The notes beneath the pieces were generated by a model that was not told the origin of the DNA, ran no database searches, and saw only the letters and a program-made list of their open reading frames with translations. 64,000 nt of DNA, taken from NCBI RefSeq assembly GCF_023091745.1, contig NC_068924.1, positions 68,216,832 through 68,280,831 of the forward strand, in the 5' to 3' direction. Made by a program: the position numbers and the translations under genes. Below are positions 33,602-43,312 of this stretch, in pieces (the first letter of the stretch is position 1; the number at the start of each line of letters is the position of its first letter). This DNA comes from Budorcas taxicolor (lineage: Eukaryota; Chordata; Mammalia; Artiodactyla; Bovidae).

Positions 33602-34636
33602 GTGAAAAGAAGAGAAGCGAAAAGCCAAGAAGAAAAGGAAAGATGTAAGCATCTGAATGCACAGTTTCAAAGAATAGCAAGAAGAGATAAGAAAGCCTTC
33701 TTCAGTGATCAATGCAAAGAAATAGAGGGAAACAACAGAATGGGAAAGACTAGAGATCTCTTCAAGAAAATTAGAGATACCAAGGGAATATTTCATGCAA
33801 AGATGGGCTCGACAAAGTATAGAAATGGTCTGGACCTAACAGAAGCAGAAGATGTTAAGAAGAGGTGGCAAGAATACACAAAAGAACTGTACAAAAAAGA
33901 TCTTCACAACTCAGATAATCACCATGGTGTGATCACTCATCTAGAGCCAGACATCCTGGAATGTGAAGCCAAGTGGGCCTTAGAAAGCATCACTACGAAT
34001 AAAGCCAGTGGAGGTGATGGCATTCCAGTTGAGCTGTTTCAAATGCTGAAAGATGATGTTGTGAAAGTGCTACACTCAATATGCCAGCAAATTTGGAAAA
34101 CTCAGCAGTGGCCACAGGACTGGAAATGGGCAGTTTTCATTCCAATCTCAAAGAAAGGCAATGCCAAAGAATGCTCAAACTACTGCACAATTGCACTCAT
34201 CTCACATGCTAGTAAAGTAATGCTCAAAATTCTCCAAGCCAGGCTTCATAAATATGTGAACCGTGAAATTCCTGATATTCAAGCTGGTTTTAGAAAAGGC
34301 AGAGGAACCAGAGATCAAATTGTCAACATCTGCTGGATCATGGAAAAAGCAAGAGAGTTCCAGAAAAACATCTACTTCTACTTTATTGACTATGCCAAAC
34401 CCTTTGACTGTGTGGATCACAAGAAACTGTGGAAAATTCTTCAAGAGATGGGAATACCAGACCACCTAACCTGCCTCTTGAGAAACCTATATGCAGGTCA
34501 GGAAGCAACATTTAGAACTGGACAGGAAACAACAGACTGGTTCCAAATAGGAAAAGGAGTACGTCACGGCTGTATATTGTCACCCTGCTTATTTAACTTA
34601 TATGCAGAGTACATCATGAGAAACCCTGGACTGTAA
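33602..34636 (+). pseudogene. BovB linker and reverse transcriptase, stopped before YADD
   Basis: A 344-codon frame. A basic, lysine/arginine-rich linker covers residues 1-90. NKASGGDGIPVE follows near 136-147 and FRKGRGTRDQ near 232-241. Motif A is altered to IDYAKPFDCVD, with proline in place of alanine. Motif B reads GVRHGCILSPCLFN, with histidine in place of glutamine. A TAA at 34634-34636 replaces a glutamate codon and ends the frame 24 codons or so before the YADD motif, which lies beyond in the same frame. Confidence 0.92.
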
Positions 34637-34841
34637 GAAACACAAGCTGGAATCAAGATTGCCACGAGAAATATCAATAACCTCAGATATGCAGATGATA
34701 CCACCCTTATGGCAGAAAGTGAAGAAGAACTCAAAAGGCTCTTGATGAAAGTGAAAGAAGAGAGTGAAAAAGTTGGCTTAAAGCTCAGCATTCAGAAAAT
34801 GAAGATCATGGCATCTGGTCCCTTCACTTCATGGGAAATAG

Positions 34842-35165
34842 ATGGGGAAACAGTGGAAACAGTGTCAGACTTTATTTTTCTTGGGCTCCAAAATCACTGT
34901 AGATGGTGATTGCAGCCATGAAATTAAAAGACGCTTACTCATTGGAAGAAAAGTTATGATTTACGTAGATAGCATATTCAAAAGCAGAAATATTACTTTG
35001 CCGACTAAGGTCCATCTAGTCAAGGCTATGGTTTTTCCAATGGTCATGTATGGATGTGAGAGTTGGACTGTGAAGAAGGCTGAGCACCAAAGAATTGATG
35101 CTTTTGAACTGTGGTGTTGGAGAAGACTCTTGAGAGTCCCTTGGACTGCAAGGAGATCCAACTAG
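34842..35165 (+). pseudogene. BovB ORF C-terminal region
   Basis: A 107-codon frame from the SKITVDGDCSHEIKRR block to VPWTARRSN, ended by a TAG at 35163-35165. It is in a different phase from the RT frame and is part of the same broken ORF. Confidence 0.82.
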
Positions 35166-35567
35166 TCCATTCTGAAGGAGATCAGCCCTGGGATTTCTTT
35201 GGAAGGAATGATGCTAAAGCTGAAACTCCAATTCTTTGGCCACCTCATGTGAAGAGTTGACTCGTTGGAAAAGACTCTGATGCTGGGAGGGGTTGGGCGC
35301 AGGAGGAGAAGGGGATGACAGAGGATGAGATGGCTGGATCGCATCACTGACTTGACGGACATGAATCTGTGTAAACTCCAGGAGATGGTGATGGACAGGG
35401 AGGCCTGGTGTGCTGCGATTCATGGGGCTGCAAAGAGTCAGACACAACTGAGCGACTGAACTGAACTGATGTGTCCCATATAACCTGTGGGTCTAAATTT
35501 TTCCACTTTTTCTCATTCTAGGAATATATTTGGGCCTTTAATCTTACTGTCCATAACTTTCTCAATT

Positions 35568-35720
35568 GCCAGGCTCCTCTGTCCATGGAATTCTCCAGGT
35601 AAAAATATTGGAATAGGTAGCCATTTCATTCCCCACGGGATTTTCCCAGCCCAGGGACCGAACCCAGGTCTCCTGCATTGCAGGCAGATTCTTTACTGTC
35701 TGAGCCACCAAAGAAGCCCC
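35568..35720 (-). mobile_element. Bov-tA SINE fragment, antisense
   Basis: The plus strand shows the Bov-A unit and reversed head (ccaggctcctctgtccatgg to gagccaccaaagaagcccc). The tail is missing. Confidence 0.88.
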
Positions 35721-35721
35721 A

Positions 35722-36186
35722 ATTTTTTTTTAAATTGTGGTAAAATACTCATAACAAAATTTACTATCCTAATCATTTTAAAGCCCACAGTTTAATAGTA
35801 TTAAGTAAATTCATCATATTGTGCGACTGTCACCATAGTCCATCTCTGTAACTCTTTACATCTTCTAAAACTAACACTTTATATCCATTAAATACAACTT
35901 CCTGTTCCTCCCTCCCTCAAGCTTGGTGGCCATCATTCCACTTTCTGTCTCTATCATTTAGCTAAATACCTCATATAATTGAAATAATACAGTATTTCTC
36001 ATTTTGTGTGGCTGGCTTATTTCACTTAGCATAATGTCCTTAAGGTCTATTCATGTTGAAGCATATTGAAGAATCCTTTTTTTTTTTTTAAGAGGAATGA
36101 TGTTCTATTTCATGTACATTATATTTTGTTTATATATTCATCTATCAGTGGGCACTTGGGTTTCTTCCATGTTTTATCTACTGTGA
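35722..36186 (-). mobile_element. Ancient L1 (L1M type), 3' part, antisense
   Basis: Classic antisense L1 3' wording: 'aaaatactcataacaaaattt', 'ttccactttctgtctctatc', 'ggctggcttatttcacttagc', 'agtgggcacttgggtttcttcc'. The text continues after the nested insertions at 38460. It is the outermost layer of a nested stack. Confidence 0.88.
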
Positions 36187-36271
36187 TGGTTTAGTTACAA
36201 GTTGTGTCCAACTGTTTGTGACCCCATGAACTATGGCCTCTGTCCATGGGATTTCTTCAGTTCAGTTCAGT

Positions 36272-36850
36272 TCAGTCGCTCAGTCGTGTCCAACTCTTTG
36301 CGACCCCATGAATCACAGCACACCAGGCCTCCCTGTCCATCACCATCTCCCGGAGTTCACTCAGACTCACGTCCATCGAGTCCGTGATGCCATCCAGCCA
36401 TCTCATCCTCGGTCGTCCCCTTCTCCTCCTGCCCCCAATCCCTCCCAGCATCAGAGTCTTTTCCAATGAGTCTACTCTTCGCATGAGGTGGCCAAAGTAT
36501 TGGAGCTTCAGCTTTAGCATCATTTCTTACAAAGAAATCTCAGGGTTGATCTCTTTCAGAATGGACTAGTTGGATCTCCTTGCAGTCCAAAGGACTCTCA
36601 AGAGTCTTCTCCAACACCACAGTTCAAATGCATCAATTCTTCGGTGCTCAGCCTTGTTAACAGTCCAACTCTCACATCCATACATGACCACAGGAAAAAA
36701 CATAGCCTTGACTAGACGGACCTTAGTTGGCATAGTAATGTCTCTGCTTTGGAACATGCTATCAAGGTTGGTCATAACTTTTCTTCCAAAGAGTAAGCGT
36801 CTTTTAATTTCATGGCTGCACTCACCATCTGCAGTGATTTTGGAGCCCAT
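36272..36850 (-). pseudogene. BovB ORF C-terminal region (3' segment of the inverted copy)
   Basis: The minus strand carries the C-terminal BovB coding tail in two open pieces (36566-36850 and 36272-36523), separated by a stop near 36565. Readable blocks are SKITADGECSHEIKRR, CESWTVNKAEHRRIDAF and FGHLMRRVDSLEKTLMLGG. Its orientation is opposite to the RT frame just downstream, which is the mark of the 5' inversion. Confidence 0.85.
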
Positions 36851-36888
36851 TCAGGTATGACCTAAATCAAATCCCTTATGATTATACA

Positions 36889-38088
36889 GTGGAAGTGAAT
36901 AATAGATTTAAGGGCCTAGATCTGATAGAGTGGTTGATGAACTATGGAATGAGGTTCATGACATTGTACAGGAGACAGGGATCAAGACCATCCCCATGGA
37001 AAAGAAATGCAAAAATAGCAAAATGGCTGTCTGGGGAGGCCTTACAAATAGTTGTGAAAAGAAGAGAAGCGAAAAGCCAAGAAGAAAAGGAAAGATGTAA
37101 GCATCTGAATGCACAGTTTCAAAGAATAGCAAGAAGAGATAAGAAAGCCTTCTTCAGTGATCAATGCAAAGAAATAGAGGGAAACAACAGAATGGGAAAG
37201 ACTAGAGATCTCTTCAAGAAAATTAGAGATACCAAGGGAACATTTCATGCAAAGATGGGCTCGACAAAGTATAGAAATGGTCTGGACCTAACAGAAGCAG
37301 AAGATATTAAGAAGAAGTGGCAAGAATACACAGAAAAACTGTACAAAAAAGATCTTCACAACTCAGATAATCACCATGGTGTGATCACTCATCTAGAGCC
37401 AGACATCCTGAAATGTGTAGCCAAGTGGGCCTTAGAAAACATCACTACGAACAAAGCTAGTGGAGGTGATGGCATTCCAGTTGAGCTATTTCAAATGCTG
37501 AAAGATGATGTTGTGAAAGTGCTACACTCAATATGCCAGCAAATTTGGAAAACTCAGCAGTGGCCACAGGACTGGAAATGGGCAGTTTTCATTCCAATCT
37601 CAAAGAAAGGCAATGCCAAAGAATGCTCAAACTACCGCACAGTTGCACTCATCTCACATGCTAGTAAAGTAATGCTCAAAATTCTCCAAGCCAGGCTTCA
37701 TAAATATGTGAACCGTGAACTTCCTGATATTCAAGCTGGTTTTAGAAAAGGCAGAGGAACCAGAGATCAAATTGCCAACATCTGCTGGATCATGGAAAAA
37801 GCAAGAGAGTTCCAGAAAAACATCTACTTCTGCTTTTTTGACTATGCCAAACCCTTTGACTGTGTGGATCACAATAAACTGTGGAAAATTCTTCAAGAGA
37901 TGGGAATACCAGACCACCTAACCTGCCTCTTGAGAAATCGGTATGCAGGTCAGGAAGCAACATTTAGAACTGGACATGAAACAACAGACTGGTTCCAAAT
38001 AGGAAAAGGAGTACGTCAAGGCTGTATATTGTCACCCTGCTTATTTAACTTATATGCAGAGTACATCATGAGAAACCCTGGACTGTAA
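36889..38088 (+). pseudogene. BovB linker and RT in the inverted segment; longest ORF after the L1 RT
   Basis: A 399-codon frame. A basic linker covers residues 30-150 and NKASGGDGIPVE lies near 188-199. FRKGRGTRDQ is near 285-294 and motif A (FDYAKPFDCVD) near 317-327. Motif B (GVRQGCILSPCLFN) is near 374-387. It ends at a TAA (38086-38088) before the YADD motif, which is readable in the same frame beyond the stop (38116 onward). The proline in motif A and the stop are both shared with the 33602-34636 copy. Confidence 0.92.
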
Positions 38089-38459
38089 GAAACACAAGCT
38101 GGAATCAAGATTGCCATGAGAAATATCAATAACCTCAGATATGCAGATGATACCACCCTTATGGCAGAAAGTGAAGAGGAGCTAAAAAACCTCTTGATGA
38201 AAGTGAAAGAGGAGAGTGAAAAAGTTGGCTTAAAGCTCAACATTCAGAAAACGAAGCTCATGGCATCTGGTCCCTTCACTTCATGGGCAATAGATGGGGA
38301 AACAGTAGAAACAGTGTCAGACTTTTTTTTCGGGGATTTCTTAGGCAAGAATATAAAAGTGGAATCTCCCCAGGGGATCTTCCTGAGTCAGGCATCCAAC
38401 CCAGGTATCCTGCATTGCAGGCAGCTTCTTTACTGGCTGAGCCACCCAGGAAGCCCCCT

Positions 38460-38555
38460 TAGCTATTGTAAGTAGTGTTATAAGGAACATAGGTGTAACA
38501 ATATCTTTTTTTTTTTTTTTTTTTGACATACTCAGAAACAGAATTGCTGGATCAT
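38460..38555 (-). mobile_element. Ancient L1, continuation after the nested BovB/SINE
   Basis: 'tagctattgtaagtagtg', 'ggaacataggtgtaacaatat' and 'cagaattgctggatca' continue the antisense L1 left off at 36186. A T19 run lies at 38506-38524. Confidence 0.82.
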
Positions 38556-38850
38556 CCCTGATAGCTCAGTTGGTAAAGAATCCGCCTGCAATTCAGGAGA
38601 CCCTAATTGGGTCAGAGAGATCCCCTGGAGAAGGGATAGGCTACACACTCCAGTATTCTTGGGCTTCCCTGTGGCTCAGCTGGTAAAGAATCCACCTGAA
38701 ATGCAGGAGACCTGGGTTCAATCTCTGGGTTGGGAAGATACCCTGAAGAAGGGAAAACCTTCACTCCAATATTCTGGCCTGGAGAATTCCATGGAGTGTA
38801 CAGTCCATGGGGTCGCAAAGAGTCGGACACAACTTTCATTTTCACTTGGT
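38556..38850 (+). mobile_element. Bov-tA SINE, dimeric, inserted in the ancient L1
   Basis: Two tRNA-like heads (38556 and about 38665) and one Bov-A unit, ending 'gagtcggacacaactttcattttcac'. The interrupted L1 phrase 'gctggatca' continues as 'tggtaattct' on the other side. Confidence 0.9.
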
Positions 38851-39261
38851 AATTCTCTCTTTAATTTGTAGAGTAATCACCATGTTTTACACAGTGGCTA
38901 TACCATTTTGCATCTCCAACAATGCACAAGGACTCCATTTTCAATCTCTATATATTCTTGTCAACACCTATTATTTCCTTCTTTTTTTTTAATACTATCC
39001 ATCCTGATGACTGTGAGGTAGTATCTCATTGTAATTTTGACTTACACCTCTCTAAAAGGTGCATGTTTTGAGCATTTTTTCATCTGGCTCTTGGCCATTT
39101 GTGTATATTCTTTGGAGAAATATCTATACAAGCTCTTTGTGCAAGTTTCTTGTAGACAGCATATAATTGGATCATGTGTTTTTCTTCATTCTTTTAATCT
39201 TTGTCTTTTGATTGGTGGGTTTGATTGATTTATATTTACCATAATTCCTGATAAAAGTGAA
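38851..39261 (-). mobile_element. Ancient L1, continuation
   Basis: Antisense ORF2 end wording: 'cacagtggctataccatttt', 'aacaatgcacaaggactcc', 'gaggtagtatctcattgtaa' and 'ttggagaaatatctat'. From 39148 ('tcttgtagacagcatataattgg') it jumps to a more 5' part of ORF2, so there is an internal deletion. Confidence 0.82.
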
Positions 39262-39467
39262 AGTGTTAATTGCTTAGTCATGTCCAAGTCTTTGTGACCC
39301 CATGGACTGTAGCCTTCCAGGCCCCTCTGTCCATGGAATTTTCCAGCCAAGAATACTGGAGTGGGTTGCCATTCCTTTCTCTAGGGGATCTTCCCAACCC
39401 AGGGATGGAACCCAGATCTCCTGCACTGCAGGCAGATTCTTTACTGTCTGAGCCACCAGGGAATTCC
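39262..39467 (-). mobile_element. Bov-tA SINE, antisense
   Basis: A near-consensus antisense copy from 'gtgttaattgcttagtcatg' to the reversed head 'gagccaccagggaattcc'. It is inserted into the ancient L1 track. Confidence 0.92.
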
Positions 39468-40073
39468 AATTACTAATAATTGCTGAAAAGTAGGGGTTAA
39501 TACAAAATGAGAAAATAATGCAAGAAATGAGGAATAAAAAACCTATATGCCTTATAGTTTTTCTGTACTTTAATTCATTACTACTGTTTTTTATGTTTAG
39601 TGGATTCTTTGTAGGGAAATATTTAACTTTTTTTCTTATTTCACTTTGTGCCTATCTTTTCTTTATGTTTTCCTTTTCTTTAAGTTTACCATGAGGACTA
39701 TACTTAACATAATAACACTCAATTTTGAATTTAGACCTATTATCCTCAATAACCTACAAGAACTTTGCTGCTTAATAGATCCATTCCCACTCCTTTTGGT
39801 TGTTAATGGAAAAAAAAATGACCTCTTCATACATTTTGTACTCAAAAAACATTAACTAATAGTTCTCTTTAATTATGTAGACAGAAAGCAGCATGAAGAG
39901 TTACAAATAAAAGTTGAAATAATAGTAGATTTTAGACTAATAAATTTTTTTTTGTAATATGTTAGTCTCTTAAATTATGTGGAAAATAAAAATTGGAGTC
40001 ATAAACTGTTGATGCAACAATAATATATTTTATAATAGTTCATGTATTTACTTCATTATGATCTTTATTTAAG
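39468..40073 (-). mobile_element. Ancient L1, degraded stretch
   Basis: 39600-39850 keeps weak antisense L1 wording (ttaccatgaggactatactt, acctattatcctcaataacc). The rest, 39850-40073, is AT-rich and not assignable. Confidence 0.5.
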
Positions 40074-40355
40074 GTTTCCGTGATAGCTCTGTTGGTAAAG
40101 AATCTGACTTCAATGCAGGAGACCCCGGTTCCATTCCTGGGCTGGGAAGATCTGTCGGAGAAGGGATAAGCTACCTACTCCAGTGTTCTTGGGCTTCCCT
40201 TGTGACTCAGCTGGTAAAGATTCTACCTGCAATGTGGGAGACCTAGGTTCGATCCTTGGATTGGGAATATCCCCTGGAGAAGGGAAAGACCAGTATTCTG
40301 GCCTGGAGAATTTGATGGACTGTTATAGTCCATGGGATTGCAAAGAGCAAGTTAC
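40074..40355 (+). mobile_element. Bov-tA SINE, dimeric
   Basis: Two tRNA-like heads (ggtttccgtgatagctctg at 40074; gggcttcccttgtgactcag near 40190), then a Bov-A unit ending early at 'ggattgcaaagagcaag'. The B-box-like 'ggttcgatcc' is intact in the second head. Confidence 0.92.
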
Positions 40356-41480
40356 TCCCTGATATCTATTATTTGATCCTGTGGAACTCCCTTGAGCATT
40401 TCTTGTACAACAAGTCTACAGATGAGGAAATCATATAGCTTTTTTTTTTTTTTTTTTCAATCTGGGAATGTCTTGGTTTCTCCCTCATTTCTGAAGGTCA
40501 GCTTTGCCAAATATAAGATTCTTTGTTAACTGGATTTTTTTTTTTTTTTGACACTTTCAATACATTGGAACACTGCCTACTAGCTCCCAAAGTTTCTATT
40601 GAGAAATCTGAGGAGTCTTGTTGAGAAACCTTTGTATGTGATGAATCACTTCTCTATTGCTGCTTTCAAGAATCTTCTGTTTTTGACTTTCAAATGTTTG
40701 ATTATAATGTGTCTCAGTGTGTGTCTTAGTATGTGTCTCTGAGTTCATTTTAGTTGCAGTTTGCTGGCCTTCTTGGATATTTATAATCAACTCTTTCATC
40801 ATATTTGAGAAGTTTTTATTTTTAACTATTATCCACATCTCTCTCTTTCTATTCACCTTCTGGGGCTCCAAAAATGCATATATCTATTTGATGGTGTCAC
40901 AAAGATCTTTTAGGCTTCAGTTACTTTTATCTTTTTTTTTCTTTCTGCTCCTCAGACTTGGTAATTTTCACTGTCTTGTCTTCAAGTTTGCTGATTCTTC
41001 TGCCTGCTCAAATCTTCTTTGAATCTCTCCAGGGTATTTCTCATTTCAGTTATTGTCCTTTTCAGTTCCAGAATTTATCATTGGTTTCTTTTTAAGATTC
41101 TCTGTATTTCCATTGTGTTCATATTTCCCCCATTTGCTTCCTCCACTTCTTTCTTTAGTTCTTTTACCATCTTTAAGACAATTATTTTAAAATCTTTGTT
41201 TAGCAAACTTGTCTCAGGTCATTTTTCAGAAATCACTTCTATTGGTTTATTTTGTCCCTTCAAATGGGCATTTTTTTGTTGTTGTTCACTTTCTTTGTAT
41301 ACCCTGTGATTAGTTGGTGAAAACTGAGCTTTGGAATCTAACAACGTGTTAACTCTGGAAATCAGATTTTCTCCCTTCCCCACAGGTTGCTATTTTTGTT
41401 GTTGTTATCCCTATGGCTTATTGTTTTTCTTTTCTCTTTGATTCTGCATCTGTCTCTGGGTCATTGAGGTGTTTTATGAG
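40356..41480 (-). mobile_element. Ancient L1 (L1M type) 5' part, antisense
   Basis: Wording of the upstream half of an old L1 in antisense: 'tgggaatgtcttggtttctcc', 'gattataatgtgtctcagtg', 'ttgctgattcttctgcctgc' and 'ccatctttaagacaatta'. T runs lie at 40440-40457 and 40535-40549. No coding potential. It may extend to about 42080, where the text becomes unrecognisable. Confidence 0.7.
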
Positions 41481-42458
41481 TGAGTGCTTTACCTTGGATA
41501 TGTACTCTCACTTTCTAATTTTCCCCATATATTCAGTTTGCTTTTAAACGTGCTTCTCCTTAATGTCTGGCTCCCAAAACAGATACAAGAGGAAAATGAA
41601 GAGATGAAGGGTGTTGGCTCTTTAAATCTCCTGGCAATTACTTCAGCCAGAGGAGAAGGTACTTATAAAAAAGGAGAGAGGTGAAACAGTAATGGCTACC
41701 TGCCTCTTGGAACATAAGGGATCAAAAGCAGCCATTAGCCATCAGAGCACAGATCCTTGATATCTGGATGACAGGATCCTTTTGGTCCACAATACTTCCT
41801 GCAAGCTGTGTGCAGGCTTCTGTGGAAACACAAGCACAGCTGCCCCCAAGTGGCTGGAGTAGGGGGACTGCTACTGCACTAAAAGATGTGATTGACCAAC
41901 ATTAATCACAATTTACCATTCAAGTCTTCCCCTGGAAGTTGCAAGTCTTCCATAGACTGCAGAGTTTCAATAGAGACAGACTCTGCCAGTGCAATTGTTG
42001 TTGTGTAGGTGGGGCACTTCCTATCCCTCTGCTTTTTGCTCTCTATTATTTAGCCAGAGAATACAACCTGGCCACTGAAAGCTTTTTGTTTGGCCCACAT
42101 GGCTTTGAATAATTTTTAATTTAAATAATTCTAGAGAGGAAATTTATCCCTTCCTCAATTCTAATATTACACATCTTTTATACTTCATCTCTTCACTCTA
42201 TAACAGAAACCAATGAACACACTTGTGTATGAGACTCTGATATAAATTGGCACTGCTTATTATGATCAAGGCCCCTCTTTCTGAGTAATATTGCAGAACA
42301 ACTTGAGTGATCTTTCTGCCTCTTTCTTTCTTTCTCTTCTCAGTTATCAGTTACACTCATTATCAAGATATTTCATGGCACACATGTTAAAAGCTGCTAG
42401 TCTGTTGAGTAGTCACCTTATTTAAAGGTGACGCTCAGCTTCAACTAAGCTTGGTGTT
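41481..42458. other. Degraded or unrecognised sequence
   Basis: 41480-42080 could be the 5' end of the ancient L1. Nothing is certain. 42080-42458 holds no recognisable feature. Confidence 0.35.
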
Positions 42459-42578
42459 AATAATCACCCTAGTCCAAGAAACCCAGAGAGTTCCAAACAG
42501 GATAAACCCAAGGCAAAACACCCCAAGACACATATTAATCAAATTAACAAAGATCAAACACAAAGAACAAATATTAAA
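42459..42578 (+). repeat. Orphan 120-bp fragment of L1 ORF1
   Basis: Matches 44555-44674 of the nearby L1 over 120 bp with two mismatches (about 98%). It has neither a poly(A) tail nor the rest of the element, and both ends are abrupt. It encodes part of the C-terminal region of L1 ORF1p (PRHILIKLTKIKHKEQ). At the site where the larger L1 has a nonsense codon (TAA) this fragment keeps CAA. Confidence 0.93.
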
Positions 42579-43159
42579 TATTATTTGTCATGTAAGTAAA
42601 AGCTATCTTTTGAGTGGGTTTTCTAAGGTGATTTCTCCACATTTTTAATAACATCCTTTTACATGTAAGTCTTTGGTTTTGGTATTGTACTTTAAATTAT
42701 GAGATTATGTCACTGGAAATTTGATCTGGAATGAGTTAATAGAGCAATAACCTTATATTACTGTCCACAATATAACTGTTAGATGAATAAAGAAAGTTTT
42801 ATGATTATGATTTTACAGATAAAAATATTTCTTTAAACCTAAACACATTGAAAATTTTGTCATCATAGCCTCAGCTTTTTTTCTATTTTTGAATCATTAC
42901 AGCTTTGTGGTAGGCACATAGTATTCATTTGAGAGAGATTTGCTGAATTAAAATTAAATCTCAGTACAAAAAGAAATTTATCTCAGTGATAGATCTTTAA
43001 ATCCAACTTAATTTATTTTTATCATTAATGAATTATGAATCCTCTACAGGAGGAAACAGACTAGAACAAATTCAATAAAGATTGCTACTAGAACAAAATA
43101 ATGTATTAATATATTAGTTGAGATTATATTGTGGGCCTTACAAGGTACTATAAAGCTTC
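42579..43159. other. Unique AT-rich sequence
   Basis: No gene or named repeat. Confidence 0.4.
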
Positions 43160-43312
43160 TCCGTAGATAGCACAATCATTGAGATAGGTGCTACTCTTAT
43201 CCACATTGTATAGGTGAGAAAATTAAAAGACTAAGAAGTCAAATAACTTGTTCCATGTCATTCAACCTACAGATGGGAAAGCAAGGACTTTAATTGAAGG
43301 TAGCCAGTCTCC
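43160..43312 (-). repeat. MIR SINE, antisense
   Basis: Clear antisense MIR wording: 'gataggtgctactcttatcc', 'ataggtgagaaaattaaaag', 'aaataacttgttccatgtca', 'cagatgggaaagcaaggac'. Confidence 0.8.

Larger units (their letters stand above)
32381..35468 (+). mobile_element. BovB LINE, near full length (3.09 kb)
   Basis: The longest BovB in the window, close to the roughly 3.2 kb of a complete element. It includes the Bov-A-like 5' region (gagaagggaatggcaaac), the endonuclease, linker, RT and pentameric 3' tail. A probable target-site duplication is 32371-32380 (atgtgtctca) against 35469-35478 (atgtgtccca), 9 of 10. The ORF is broken by stops and frameshifts (at about 32749, 33250, 33574 and 34634), so it cannot move itself. 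It shares a diagnostic stop with the copy at 36258-38332. Confidence 0.95.
36258..38332 (-). mobile_element. BovB LINE with 5' inversion (twin-primed), 10-bp TSD
   Basis: 36258-36849 is the BovB 3' end in antisense, starting with the 'cagttcagttcag' tail. 36847-38332 is the preceding part of BovB (linker and RT) in the opposite orientation. In BovB coordinates the two pieces abut: the inverted piece ends at 'gtcagactttttttt' and the 3' piece starts at 'tgggctccaaaatc'. A 3-bp microhomology (cca, 36847-36849) lies at the junction. A perfect 10-bp target-site duplication (gggatttctt, 36248-36257 and 38333-38342) encloses both, so one insertion event made them. Confidence 0.93.
36187..38459 (-). 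mobile_element. Bov-tA SINE split by the 5'-inverted BovB
   Basis: The two halves (36187-36257 and 38343-38459, counting one TSD copy) join into one antisense Bov-tA. It sits in the ancient L1, whose words 'tatctactgtga' (36175-36186) and 'tagctattgtaa' (38460-38471) look like the diverged target duplication. The BovB entered within its Bov-A unit. Confidence 0.9.

Noticed and set aside
36258..38332. Two independent BovB insertions in opposite orientation
   Set aside because: Only one TSD pair encloses both pieces, and they abut in BovB coordinates, so a single twin-primed insertion is simpler.
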